A DNA stretch of 16,025 nucleotides from an archaeon. Its GTDB lineage: Archaea > Aenigmatarchaeota > Aenigmatarchaeia > CG10238-14 > SCSR01. Numbering within the stretch: the first letter of the stretch is position 1; the number at the start of each line of letters is the position of its first letter. Location of the stretch: contig SCSR01000069.1 of the NCBI GenBank assembly GCA_004297575.1, positions 1 to 16,025 on the forward strand. Direction: 5' to 3'. Positions 1 to 6,923 of the stretch are shown here, one piece after another. The notes under the pieces were generated by a model. It did no database searches. It saw only the letters and a list, made by a program, of their open reading frames with translations, and was not told the DNA's origin. The translations under genes were made by a program, and so were the position numbers.

Positions 1-23
1 CCAAACGTTCACAATCATTGCTA

Positions 24-97
24 TGCGGCAGCGGGGATTTGAACCCCGATACCTAGCTTGGAAGGCTAGTGTCTTAACCAGGTTGGACTACTGCCGC
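24..97 (-). tRNA. tRNA-Gly (anticodon UCC)
   Basis: Read on the minus strand this folds into a full cloverleaf. The 7-bp acceptor stem is GCGGCAG/CTGCCGC. The D arm is GTC/GAC with a GG in the loop. The anticodon stem CTAGC/GCTAG closes the loop CTTCCAA, giving anticodon UCC (reads GGA/GGG). The variable loop is 4 nt and the T arm is CGGGG-TTCAAAT-CCCCG. The discriminator is A. No intron is seen and the 3' CCA is not encoded. A TATA-like element at 125-133 lies at the right distance upstream to drive it. Confidence 0.97.
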
Positions 98-124
98 GTA
101 TTATAAAGTTAGTTGTCAGGAAAA

Positions 125-133
125 TTTATATAT
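125..133. promoter_or_regulatory. Near-symmetrical TATA box shared by tRNA-Gly and the small + strand ORF
   Basis: The element reads TTTATATAT on + and ATATATAAA on minus. Its centre is about 26 nt from the ATG at 155 (+) and about 31 nt from the tRNA 5' end at 97 (minus). Both distances fit archaeal TBP/TFB initiation 25-30 nt downstream. It could therefore serve both directions. No other TATA-like element is correctly placed for either gene; TTATAAA at 102-108 is too close to the tRNA. Confidence 0.6.
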
Positions 134-154
134 GCCAACTTCCAGTATCCAAGT

Positions 155-301
155 ATGGCTGAAGGCGAGGCAATCAAGAAAAGGCTGAAAAAACTTGAGG
201 AGCGATTTCCCGAGTCTGCCAAGGACATCGAGCATGAACTGCTTCCGTTGCAAGGCGAGGAAGTCAGGATAAAGAAAAAGAAAGATTCAGACGAGGATTA
301 G
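155..301 (+). CDS. Small charged hypothetical protein (48 aa)
   Basis: This ORF encodes 48 residues, very rich in Lys and Glu, with an amphipathic helix (KKRLKKLEERF) and an acidic tail ending KKKKDSDED. I do not recognise a family. An upstream TTG at 113 would extend it, but the ATG at 155 lies 26 nt from the TATA box centre at 125-133, which fits a leaderless transcript. The last 15 nt overlap the 3' end of the convergent transporter gene. No cysteines, membrane segment or signal peptide are visible. It could be spurious; the promoter position and biased composition argue for a real gene. Confidence 0.5.
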   Translation: MAEGEAIKKRLKKLEERFPESAKDIEHELLPLQGEEVRIKKKKDSDED

Positions 302-1183
302 CCAGGTCCCGATAGACACGAAAGCAATCCCGAAGAACTTGAAAGCCAGTGTCCTATGATCAATCTCTTCCTTGAAAACATTCGGCCAAAACTTGCTGAG
401 AGCAATCGCCAGCAGCAATACCGCAAGCGGAGTCGTGATGCCTATTGTTGATACTAGCGTTATCGGGCCTAATGATGCTGCGTAAAAGAAAAATATGATG
501 GCCGTTGTCCAGCCTACAGATGCTGACTCTAGCATCATGAAAGTTCGCTTGTTCAGACTTCTAAGTTCTTTTACTAGATTGTTGCGAAAGTATGGGACCG
601 ATAATGACAACAGCGTCGCAGTCAAGTTTCCGATGAAATAGGATGCTAGGAATGGCCATGTGTCTATGGAACCCAAGCTGATTTTGGACATAATCTGTTC
701 TATCCCATATATTAGACTTGATATGAGAGCGATGGTAACAATTGCAAATGGAATCATTTTATGGATTTTTGAACTTTTCTGTGAAATCAGTATGGTTCCG
801 ATAATCATCATCGCTATGCCCAAGTAAGACTTTAGTGGAAAAACTTCATTGATAAAAATTGCTGCAAGCACCGCAACAACAGCCGGGTATAGAGATGTCA
901 AGCCAGCTATTCTGGAAGCTTCTTCACCTTTCATTGCATATGCATACGCGTAATATCCAAACACTGCAATGACTCCTGCCAAGAACGCCAGCAAGTGGGG
1001 TAAAGTGGAATTTATCCCAGAAAACAGCAGGACGCCGACTATGATTATGATTTTCAGCGGAGTGTATGTAACAAGATATGAGAACGCATTTACGTGTTTT
1101 GTCAATGCTATCTTATCGATTATTGTTGTAACAGCCCAGAGCACGACCGCCGATATTATATAGAACAACCAGACTTCTGCCAT
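287..1183 (-). CDS. EamA-type (DMT superfamily) membrane transporter
   Basis: The protein has 298 aa and about ten hydrophobic helices in two similar halves, as usual for EamA/DMT permeases, which are typically about 300 aa. The first half opens with a helix and the DKIALTK segment; each half ends in a short-loop helix pair (LYPAVVAVLAAIFINEVF in the first, TPLAVLLLAIALSKF in the second). EamA proteins export or import small metabolites; the substrate cannot be read from sequence. The ATG at 1183 is the natural start. An AT-rich stretch (1203-1210), overlapping the stop of the HIT gene, is correctly placed as a TATA box, though weak. Co-transcription with the HIT gene is equally possible, since the gap is only 23 nt. 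Confidence 0.85.
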   Translation of the reverse strand: MAEVWLFYIISAVVLWAVTTIIDKIALTKHVNAFSYLVTYTPLKIIIIVGVLLFSGINSTLPHLLAFLAGVIAVFGYYAYAYAMKGEEASRIAGLTSLYPAVVAVLAAIFINEVFPLKSYLGIAMMIIGTILISQKSSKIHKMIPFAIVTIALISSLIYGIEQIMSKISLGSIDTWPFLASYFIGNLTATLLSLSVPYFRNNLVKELRSLNKRTFMMLESASVGWTTAIIFFFYAASLGPITLVSTIGITTPLAVLLLAIALSKFWPNVFKEEIDHRTLAFKFFGIAFVSIGTWLILV

Positions 1184-1206
1184 AAATTCAATTTGTTATC
1201 AGTTAA

Positions 1207-1761
1207 TTAAGCTATACCCAGTTCGCGCTTGATGAAATCCATGTCTTCCTCTGACACGTTAGGCTGCTCGGCTTGCTTGTGTTCATGTTCTTTAATCTCC
1301 TCGACAGGCCTTTCGGCACGTATCCTGCCGGCAAGCTCTTCCAGTTCCTCTTCGCCCACATGTTTCGGCTGTCCTTCCATCAACGGTGTCTCTCCCTCGC
1401 TGACAGGATATATCCTGATGTGGAAATGCGGAACTTCTTGTGACGGGATAATTGCAAAATCAATTGCTTTCGGGTTCAGTGCTCTCCTTATCATCATGCC
1501 TACTGTCTGGGCGAATGAGAATGTCCTCTCGGAAGCTATGGTGTCTTCATTGAACGTCGCATAATGCTTCTTCGGAGCTACAATTGTCATGCCAGTCGAG
1601 CGGGGATTGATGTCCAGAAACGCGACAGTATAGTCATCCTCATGCACAATCTTCGAGTGAATCTTCTTGCTTGTTATCGCGCAGAAAACGCAAGGTTTTG
1701 GTCCGCCATGTTCACCGTGACCATGTTCATCATGTCCGCCGTGTTCCTCGTGCTCTTCCAT
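1207..1761 (-). CDS. HIT-family (histidine triad) nucleotide-binding protein with His-rich N-terminus
   Basis: This 184-aa protein carries a HIT domain from about residue 22 to 120. CVFC (24-27) is the usual zinc-type CxxC, FLDINPRSTGMTIVAPKKHY is the central core, and HFHIRIYP (112-119) is the active-site triad. HIT proteins hydrolyse or transfer nucleotidyl groups through the middle His, here His114. The third His of the triad is Arg116. The first 20 residues hold six His among Glu and Gly, a plausible metal-binding tail. The last about 60 residues are a charged extension outside the domain. The ATG at 1761 lies 26 nt from a TTTAAA element, giving a leaderless start. Family assignment is firm; substrate is unknown. 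Confidence 0.9.
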   Translation of the reverse strand: MEEHEEHGGHDEHGHGEHGGPKPCVFCAITSKKIHSKIVHEDDYTVAFLDINPRSTGMTIVAPKKHYATFNEDTIASERTFSFAQTVGMMIRRALNPKAIDFAIIPSQEVPHFHIRIYPVSEGETPLMEGQPKHVGEEELEELAGRIRAERPVEEIKEHEHKQAEQPNVSEEDMDFIKRELGIA

Positions 1762-1783
1762 TAATATATTTTGTTTTCCAGAA

Positions 1784-1791
1784 ATTTAAAC
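1784..1791 (-). promoter_or_regulatory. TATA box for the HIT gene
   Basis: The minus strand reads GTTTAAAT, centred about 26 nt upstream of the ATG at 1761. It sits just beyond the stop codon of the preceding minus-strand gene, so the HIT gene probably has its own leaderless transcript. Confidence 0.6.
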
Positions 1792-1793
1792 CA

Positions 1794-2534
1794 TCATAAA
1801 GGCAACGATGAAAAATATTCCAAGCTTAGATCAACACCTAGTTTCAACGATTTGATTACATCTTGATAACGATTTTTGTTATGTCTTTTAATTGGTGATC
1901 CCACAACTGCAATGGCAGAACTTCTCACATGATCGCGAAGTGTGTCCAAATGCTTTGCAATAGAGAAAATTGTTCCAATCTCTTGCTCTTTGATAACAAT
2001 AGGCTCCGGATTCCTCTTCGCTTTTTCTTCTAGCGGGTCCCGTAAAACATACGGAGTGCTTCTACTCTGCCATACTGAATGCGAATCTGTCTTATGTAAT
2101 TCAATTCCCATCTTCTTCGATTTTTCCATTAACTCTCTGAGCAGTCTAGAATCAGCGTCCGCAAATCCATTTGGGCAATATGACATCGAAAGCTGGTCGC
2201 AAATTAATGATCTGTATACGATGCACATTTTTCCACTTCCAAACACTTCGCTTCCTGCTGTTCCCATCTTGTGGAATATCCTGCTTCCTTGAGCATAGCA
2301 ATCAAGTAATGTCCTCTCTGTCAATTGTCCACCTATGGTTGGAGCGACGGTTATTTTCTGTCCCTTGAAACTTCCTGTATAAACCCTAAAATCATATCCA
2401 TCAGCTTCAATTTTTTTAGCTTTTTTGCCCGAATCTTTTTCCATCCTATCCAAACAATACTTGTAAGCCACCTTTTCAGGCATAACAAAAACGATTCTAC
2501 CGACATCACCCTCTATGTAAAATGGTGCTCCCAT
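1794..2534 (-). CDS. Nucleoside phosphorylase/nucleosidase-like protein (PNP/UDP fold)
   Basis: A protein of 246 aa. The stretch around residues 50-96 (VYTGSFKGQKITVAPTIGG ... MGTAGSE) matches the PNP_UDP family pattern: a beta strand, a Gly-rich turn, then the invariant xGTAGxx loop. Near the C-terminus EQEIGTIFSIAKHL resembles the EME ribose-binding helix, followed by AIAVVGSP. The N-terminus reads RIVFVMPEK and lacks the GDPxR phosphate loop of phosphorylases, looking more like a nucleosidase entry strand. The usual catalytic Asp near the C-terminus (S-D) is not evident. The reaction is therefore left open. A GTG at 2546 would add four residues, but the ATG at 2534 is 26 nt from the TATA box and is preferred. 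Confidence 0.7.
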   Translation of the reverse strand: MGAPFYIEGDVGRIVFVMPEKVAYKYCLDRMEKDSGKKAKKIEADGYDFRVYTGSFKGQKITVAPTIGGQLTERTLLDCYAQGSRIFHKMGTAGSEVFGSGKMCIVYRSLICDQLSMSYCPNGFADADSRLLRELMEKSKKMGIELHKTDSHSVWQSRSTPYVLRDPLEEKAKRNPEPIVIKEQEIGTIFSIAKHLDTLRDHVRSSAIAVVGSPIKRHNKNRYQDVIKSLKLGVDLSLEYFSSLPL

Positions 2535-2555
2535 GAGTAGCTTCACGTATGTTAA

Positions 2556-2563
2556 TTATTTAA
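2556..2563 (-). promoter_or_regulatory. TATA box for the nucleoside phosphorylase-like gene
   Basis: The minus strand reads TTAAATAA, centred about 26 nt upstream of the ATG at 2534 but only about 14 nt from the GTG at 2546. This decides the start in favour of the ATG. Together with 2583-2590 it forms a divergent promoter region. Confidence 0.6.
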
Positions 2564-2582
2564 CCTTGTTGTAAACTCAGGA

Positions 2583-2590
2583 TTTAATAA
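2583..2590 (+). promoter_or_regulatory. TATA box for the cysteine-cluster gene
   Basis: TTTAATAA is centred 25-26 nt upstream of the ATG at 2612, so the transcript should be leaderless. The GAGGA at 2606-2610 lies one base from the ATG, too close to act as a Shine-Dalgarno site. Confidence 0.6.
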
Positions 2591-2611
2591 GCGAATTTCT
2601 AAATTGAGGAT

Positions 2612-2989
2612 ATGTCAAGCCCTTGCAAACGTTACAACTGTACCCAATGTTGCATGGAAACAGAGATGCCTTTATCGAATGACGATGTCAAGCGCATCGA
2701 GAAACTGGGATTTGACCGCAACCATTTTGTAATCAATAATGACGGATGGCTGCAACTGAGAAATTTGAATGAAAGATGTGTTTTCAATGATGGCAAGAAA
2801 TGCACGATATATGACAGCAGGCCAGAAGGGTGCAAATTCTATCCTGTGATTTATGATGAAAGCGAGAAATGCGCCACGCTGGATGAAGACTGTCCGCATA
2901 GAGACGAGTTCAAGATATCTGATGCCGATTTGGAAGCCCTGGCTTCTCTTGTGGCAAAGCTCAACAGCGAAAGAAAACAACGAAAATGA
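2612..2989 (+). CDS. YkgJ-type cysteine-cluster protein (putative Fe/Zn chelator)
   Basis: The 125-aa protein has the complete YkgJ signature. An N-terminal CxxxxCxxCC (Cys5, 10, 13, 14) is followed by RCVFNDGKKCTIYDSRPEGC, matching the family pattern C-x-x-C-x-IY-x-x-RP-x-x-C, then a last CATLDEDC pair. The family is thought to bind zinc or an iron-sulfur cluster; no enzymatic role is established. Length is normal for the minimal family. The last about 30 residues form a charged helix. It has its own leaderless promoter and precedes the ribosomal cluster by 84 nt, so it is probably not part of that operon. Confidence 0.88.
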   Translation: MSSPCKRYNCTQCCMETEMPLSNDDVKRIEKLGFDRNHFVINNDGWLQLRNLNERCVFNDGKKCTIYDSRPEGCKFYPVIYDESEKCATLDEDCPHRDEFKISDADLEALASLVAKLNSERKQRK

Positions 2990-3021
2990 ATCCCGGTTCG
3001 CAAAAACCCAAGTTTCGCATA

Positions 3022-3070
3022 TTTTAAATCTTTATAATCCTTTCGTGACAAACAATTATATTCAAGTGAT
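3022..3070 (+). promoter_or_regulatory. Promoter and Shine-Dalgarno site at the head of the ribosomal cluster
   Basis: Two TATA-like elements occur, TTTTAAA (3022-3028) and TTTATAA (3031-3037). Initiation about 26 nt downstream of the second gives a leader of roughly 15 nt. That leader contains GTGAT at 3066-3070, complementary to the archaeal 16S 3' end, 3 nt before the ATG of uL3. Unlike the accessory genes, uL3 thus appears to have a short leader rather than none. uL2 repeats this design. Confidence 0.6.
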
Positions 3071-3073
3071 GAC

Positions 3074-4039
3074 ATGCCACAGGTTAAAAGACCAAGACGA
3101 GGTAGTCTTGCATTCTATCCAAGGAAGAGGGCTAAGAGGACATATCCAGCCCTGTCTACGTACCCTTCATCGGACAAGCCTTCCATCCTAGCGTTCGCAG
3201 GCTACAAGGCAGGCATGACACACGCGATGCTGATGGACAACAACAAAGGTTCCCCAACATTCGGTTCTGAGATTGCTATCCCAGTCACAATTTTGGATTG
3301 CCCGCCGCTGAAGGTAGTCGGAGTCCGTGCATACAAGTCCACCCCAAAAGGCATGCTTATTTTGACAGATGTCTGGGCGAAGAATGTCAACAAGGAGCTT
3401 CCGATAAAGACCAAGGCGTCTGATGAAAAGCAGGCTAATTTTGAAAAGCAGTTGGCCAAGGCAGTAGACATACGCCTCATCATATCCACCCAGCCTTTGC
3501 AGTCTGGCTTGAAGAAAAAGACAGCCGAGGTGTTCGAATTGGAAATAGGCGGCAAGGATGTCAACGCCAAGTGGAATTACGCCAAGCAGATTTTGGGCCA
3601 GGACATACCTGTTACCAGCACGTTCAAGGATGGCGATTATGTTGATGCGATAGCTGTGACGAAAGGAAAGGGGACTGCGGGTACTGTCAAAAAGTTCCAC
3701 ATCAGGATACAGAACAGGCATGCCAAGCAGAAGCGCAGGCACGTCGGTGCAATCGCAGCACAGGTGCCAAGAAGGGTTCTATGGACAGCTCCGATGGCAG
3801 GACAGATGGGATTGCAGACCAGGACTGAATTGAACAAGAGGATATTGAAGATTTTGGATGGGAGCCAGGTCACCCCTTCAGCAGGTTTCAAGAGATACGG
3901 CGTGGTGAAAGGGACATCAGTGGTGGTGCAGGGTTCTGTGCCAGGACCGAAAAAGAGGTTGATATTTTTGAGAATGCCAATCAGGCCGATAAAGCCAAAG
4001 GCGATGCCAGAAGTAAGGGAGATTATCAAGGGTGGATAA
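3074..4039 (+). CDS. rpl3: Ribosomal protein uL3
   Basis: A large-subunit protein that contacts the peptidyl-transferase region of 23S rRNA. The 321 aa show the archaeal/eukaryotic form: N-terminal PRRGSLAFYPRKRAKR, then FAGYKAGMTH (about 41-50), the KGKGTAGTVKKFHIRIQNRHA region that enters the rRNA core, and the C-terminal VVVQGSVPGPKKRLIFLR. It is the first ribosomal gene here and ends GGT-GGA-TAA, which also supplies the ribosome-binding site for uL4 one base further on. Composition is more GC-rich than the inserted genes. I see no lesion or missing region. Confidence 0.98.
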   Translation: MPQVKRPRRGSLAFYPRKRAKRTYPALSTYPSSDKPSILAFAGYKAGMTHAMLMDNNKGSPTFGSEIAIPVTILDCPPLKVVGVRAYKSTPKGMLILTDVWAKNVNKELPIKTKASDEKQANFEKQLAKAVDIRLIISTQPLQSGLKKKTAEVFELEIGGKDVNAKWNYAKQILGQDIPVTSTFKDGDYVDAIAVTKGKGTAGTVKKFHIRIQNRHAKQKRRHVGAIAAQVPRRVLWTAPMAGQMGLQTRTELNKRILKILDGSQVTPSAGFKRYGVVKGTSVVVQGSVPGPKKRLIFLRMPIRPIKPKAMPEVREIIKGG

Positions 4040-4040
4040 A
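4031..4040 (+). promoter_or_regulatory. Ribosome-binding site of uL4 embedded in the uL3 Gly-Gly-stop
   Basis: GGTGGATAAA precedes the ATG at 4041. The same bases encode the last two Gly codons and the TAA of uL3, and GGTG pairs with the CACC of the 16S 3' end. The same arrangement recurs at 4828-4836 before uL23. It decides the ATG at 4041 over the overlapping GTG at 4032. Confidence 0.55.
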
Positions 4041-4835
4041 ATGAAAGCCGATGTTATTGATTTGCAAGGCAAGCCTGTTGAGAAGATAGAATTGCCAAAA
4101 GTTTTCTCAGAGCCAGTGAGGGCGGATTTGATTCTTCGTGCTGTTTTATCAAGCCAGAGCAAGCGCAGGCAACCATACGGTACAGACCCGATGGCTGGTA
4201 AGAGAAGCTCTGCCCATTACCACGGCTACCGCAGGCACAGGTATGCGATGATGGGCAAGGAAATGGCAAGGATGTCAAGGCTGCATGGCAAGACCGTTCC
4301 ATTTATGTATTTCACAGCAAGAATTGTTCCTCAAGCCAGAGGTGGAAGGGAGGCATTCCCGCCATTGACAGAAAAAGTGTGGGAACAGAAGATGAATGAC
4401 AAGGAGAGGAAAAAGGCAATCCGTTCTGCAATCGCTGCAACAGCATCCAGAGAAATCGTGGAGAAGAGGGGACACAGGATTGACGGCTTGAAGAGTTTGC
4501 CGATAATTGTTGATGACAAGCTGCAGGAGATTACAAGGACAAAGGACTTGGTTGCGTTTTTGGAGAAGATAGGCTTGGAGAAAGAATTGGAAAGGATACA
4601 GCAGAAAAAGCTGCGCCCAGGCAAGGGAAAAGCGAGAGGAAGGAAATACAAGGTCAAGAAGGGGCCGCTGTTTGTTGTTGCTGATGACAAGGGAATAGCA
4701 CATGCTGTTGCGAATATTACAGGATGTGACACGATCAATGTAAGCAACCTCTCTGCAGAAATTCTTGCGCCGGGAGCAATGCCTGGAAGATTGACAATTA
4801 TGACAAAATCAGCCGTGGAAAAGTTGGGTGGATAA
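4041..4835 (+). CDS. rpl4: Ribosomal protein uL4
   Basis: Large-subunit protein lining the exit tunnel. The 264 aa carry archaeal features: SSQSKRRQPYGTDPMAGKRSSA (split here from about residue 38), the RMSRLHGKTVPFMYFTARIVPQARGGREAFPP loop, a charged internal segment around RPGKGKARGRKY, and LFVVADDKGIAHAVANITG near the end, typical of uL4 of archaea. The ATG at 4041 is chosen over a GTG at 4032 because a Shine-Dalgarno site lies directly before it. It starts one base after the uL3 stop and ends GGT-GGA-TAA, so translation is probably coupled on both sides. Confidence 0.97.
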   Translation: MKADVIDLQGKPVEKIELPKVFSEPVRADLILRAVLSSQSKRRQPYGTDPMAGKRSSAHYHGYRRHRYAMMGKEMARMSRLHGKTVPFMYFTARIVPQARGGREAFPPLTEKVWEQKMNDKERKKAIRSAIAATASREIVEKRGHRIDGLKSLPIIVDDKLQEITRTKDLVAFLEKIGLEKELERIQQKKLRPGKGKARGRKYKVKKGPLFVVADDKGIAHAVANITGCDTINVSNLSAEILAPGAMPGRLTIMTKSAVEKLGG

Positions 4836-4836
4836 G
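4828..4836 (+). promoter_or_regulatory. Ribosome-binding site of uL23 embedded in the uL4 Gly-Gly-stop
   Basis: Around 4827-4836 the last codons of uL4 (GGT GGA TAA) plus one G stand directly before the ATG at 4837, copying the uL3/uL4 junction base for base apart from the last spacer base. Confidence 0.55.
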
Positions 4837-5097
4837 ATGGATTCGTATAAAGTCTTGAGATATCCGCATATGACCGAGAAATCAGTCTCTCTCGTAGAGA
4901 AGGAGAACAAGATAGTTTTTATAGTAAACAGGAACTCAACCAAGACTGAAATCAAGCAAGCTGTTGAGAAGGCATTCGAGGTTAAGGTCGACAGGATCAA
5001 TACAGAAGTGACAATGACTGGCGAGAAAAAGGCTTACATAAAATTGAAATCTCAATTCAAGGCAGCAGATGTCGCAGTCAAGCTTGGAATCATATAG
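4837..5097 (+). CDS. rpl23: Ribosomal protein uL23
   Basis: Large-subunit protein at the tunnel exit, where signal recognition particle and translocon dock. The 86 aa match the family throughout: YPHMTEKSVSLVEKENKIVF, STKTEIKQAVEKAFEVKV, and the C-terminal KKAYIKLKSQFKAADVA..LGII. An in-frame GTG at 4828 is rejected because it overlaps the uL4 end and removes the ribosome-binding site. In the usual archaeal order uL2 would follow at once; here a secreted-protein gene intervenes. The downstream GTTTTACTTTCTT (5099-5111) is T-rich and could end transcription. Confidence 0.97.
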   Translation: MDSYKVLRYPHMTEKSVSLVEKENKIVFIVNRNSTKTEIKQAVEKAFEVKVDRINTEVTMTGEKKAYIKLKSQFKAADVAVKLGII

Positions 5098-5122
5098 GCG
5101 TTTTACTTTCTTCCGATGAATG

Positions 5123-5133
5123 AAATTATTATA
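5123..5133 (+). promoter_or_regulatory. Probable TATA element for the stalk protein gene
   Basis: AAATTATTATA is centred about 27 nt before the GTG at 5156, consistent with a leaderless GTG start. The upstream ATGs at 5116 and 5120 lie on or before this element and are unlikely starts. Confidence 0.45.
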
Positions 5134-5155
5134 CCTAGATTTCTGTTATCTACGT

Positions 5156-6136
5156 GTGAGACTCTACGACAGGCGAGGTGCATCAAAGACACTTGCAGCT
5201 GCAATAATAGGCACAGGATTGGCAGTAACAGGGCTCTCATACTTGGCAGGCCGTTCGCATGTGCCGCCAGAACGTGTTAGAACAGAAAATTACACGTCTA
5301 CCGTGACCACAGAAAGCACGACCACCACAACCCTTCCTCCCACAACTATCACCTCTTTCGAGACAAGACTCTCGACAAGGAATGTTACAACCACTGTCAC
5401 ACAAGAGCTTGAAAGGCTATACTATTGTGATTCACTTGTGGAAGATTTCGGGAATACTAAAATTGCTGCATCTGAGGACAGGAGAAAAGACCCATATTCA
5501 GGAAAACCAGTCACATCTTACTATACATATCCTGGCACTAATGGTTTGATAGAAGGTAAGACAAAATCCGACCTCATATTCTATACGCCGACTTTTGAAG
5601 ACAATGGGGGTGAAAACCAGATTATCACTTTTCCAAATCTATTCTATACACAATTCGATGGCAAGAATGCATTGGTAATTGATGACCCAGTTTACAGGAA
5701 ATTTAGGGGAGGTGGGATAGAACCCAATAGCGTCACGCCATCAATAATAGGCATAAGGACCCCGATAGACATCAAGCCTGACACCGCTGGGATAGTGTAT
5801 GGTTTCGTGGGAGAACCAAGCAATAACCCAGTGACTGCAGAGGTGTTGGTCAACGGACAATCTGCACCCTCTATGATACTGCCATCCAAGCTTTTGCAAT
5901 ACAGAACTGATGACAATGGCTCTCAGTTGGCTGTGATTTTCAATTCACCTGGCGCACCAAAAATTCCAGCAGATACCAAGCAGATTACTGCTGAGCTGAA
6001 AATAAAAACCGTTGCTAACCCTAACATAATAATTCAATACATAAAGGAGGGGATAGGATTGTTGTTCGGTGATTCCGGGACTTTTTTGAACTTGGGTGAT
6101 CTGAGGACGCTCGGATATTGCACTAAACCTCCATAA
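5156..6136 (+). CDS. Membrane-anchored extracellular protein with Thr-rich stalk
   Basis: The GTG start gives 326 aa with a classical exported layout. A short basic N-terminus (RLYDRRGASK) precedes one hydrophobic helix (about 9-31), followed by a Thr/Ser/Pro-rich stretch (about 45-81, TESTTTTTLPPTT) that looks like an O-glycosylated stalk, then a globular domain of about 240 residues. The mature part has only two Cys (about 91 and 322), at the two ends of the globular domain, suggesting one closing disulfide. The domain is rich in Gly, Pro, Tyr and beta-type segments; DFGN near its start faintly recalls sugar-binding beta-sandwich domains, without proof. It separates uL23 from uL2, with its own promoter. 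Function unknown, probably surface-exposed. Confidence 0.8.
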   Translation: MRLYDRRGASKTLAAAIIGTGLAVTGLSYLAGRSHVPPERVRTENYTSTVTTESTTTTTLPPTTITSFETRLSTRNVTTTVTQELERLYYCDSLVEDFGNTKIAASEDRRKDPYSGKPVTSYYTYPGTNGLIEGKTKSDLIFYTPTFEDNGGENQIITFPNLFYTQFDGKNALVIDDPVYRKFRGGGIEPNSVTPSIIGIRTPIDIKPDTAGIVYGFVGEPSNNPVTAEVLVNGQSAPSMILPSKLLQYRTDDNGSQLAVIFNSPGAPKIPADTKQITAELKIKTVANPNIIIQYIKEGIGLLFGDSGTFLNLGDLRTLGYCTKPP

Positions 6137-6162
6137 GCTGATCCTAACACTCCAAAGTAAGC

Positions 6163-6200
6163 TTTATAATCATAACTTTGTTATTTAATGTAATCGTGAT
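6163..6200 (+). promoter_or_regulatory. Promoter and Shine-Dalgarno site of uL2
   Basis: TTTATAAT (6163-6170) is placed to start transcription near 6193. GTGAT (6196-6200) then stands 3 nt before the ATG at 6204, the same box-to-site layout as before uL3. A second AT-rich box (6181-6188) is too close to the ATG for a TATA role with a leader. Confidence 0.55.
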
Positions 6201-6203
6201 ATC

Positions 6204-6902
6204 ATGGGTAAACGTATTATTCCGCGTGCAAGAGGTGCAGGGGGTCCAAGGTACAGGTCTCCCAGCCACAGGTATCGCGGCAGGGTGCAGTATTTTCCTT
6301 TTGGCAGCATGAGCGCGCAGGTTGTGAACATTTTGCATGACCCAGGAAGGTCTGCGCCAGTTGCAGTCGTCAAGTCTGATGGCAAGACGGTTTTGCAGAT
6401 AGCTCCTGAAGGTTTGCAGGTCGGTTCTGTTATCAAGTATGGCGGGGATGTCGCGATAGGCAATGTAATAGAGTTGAGCAACATCCCAGAAGGCACCAAG
6501 ATTTCAGGAATCGAGACATATCCAGGCTCTGGTCCGAAGATATGTAGGAGCAGCGGTGTGTTCGCGCAAGTCTTGGGCAAGTCAGGCGACAAGGTATCAT
6601 TACAATTTTCTTCAGGCGTGATAAAGGACATTGATGCAAGGTGCCGCGCTACCATAGGCATTCCAGCTGCAAGCGGCAGGACTGAAAAGCCATGGATGAA
6701 GACTGGGACGGAGTGGTATGCCAAGCATGCCAGAGGCAAGGTGTTCCCGAGAAGCGCAGGTGTAGCACAGACAGCAACAGATCACCCATACGGTGGCAGG
6801 AGCAAGAGGCCACGCCCATCAAGGACAGTCAGCCGCCACGCTCCGCCAGGACAGAAAGTTGGAAGCATCAGCGCAAAGAGAGTAGGAAAGAGGAAAGGCT
6901 AG
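6204..6902 (+). CDS. rpl2: Ribosomal protein uL2
   Basis: Universal large-subunit protein needed for subunit association and peptidyl-transferase structure. The 232 aa include the archaeal N-terminus GKRIIPRARGAGGPRYRSPS, the central ILHDPGRSAPVAVV and PEGLQVGS, and the C-terminal core with DHPYGGRSKRPRPSRTVSRHAPPGQKVGSISAKR. The conserved His in the GG-x-H region appears as TDHPYGG. Length is normal for archaea. It is alone in its segment: on its 5' side is the stalk gene, on its 3' side a convergent small gene 21 nt away. A promoter just upstream explains how it stays expressed. Confidence 0.98.
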   Translation: MGKRIIPRARGAGGPRYRSPSHRYRGRVQYFPFGSMSAQVVNILHDPGRSAPVAVVKSDGKTVLQIAPEGLQVGSVIKYGGDVAIGNVIELSNIPEGTKISGIETYPGSGPKICRSSGVFAQVLGKSGDKVSLQFSSGVIKDIDARCRATIGIPAASGRTEKPWMKTGTEWYAKHARGKVFPRSAGVAQTATDHPYGGRSKRPRPSRTVSRHAPPGQKVGSISAKRVGKRKG

Positions 6903-6923
6903 TCAACTGAAGTCTCGAATAAA

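Noticed and set aside
1229..1764. Two + strand open frames opposite the HIT gene
   Set aside because: Ser/Cys-rich mirror frames of a confidently assigned gene with no signals of their own.
3188..3742. Long minus-strand open frame (184 codons) opposite uL3, plus similar frames opposite uL4 (4275-4747)
   Set aside because: They are antisense to certain ribosomal genes, have no promoter at the right distance, and translate to Leu/Cys/Arg-rich strings typical of mirror frames.
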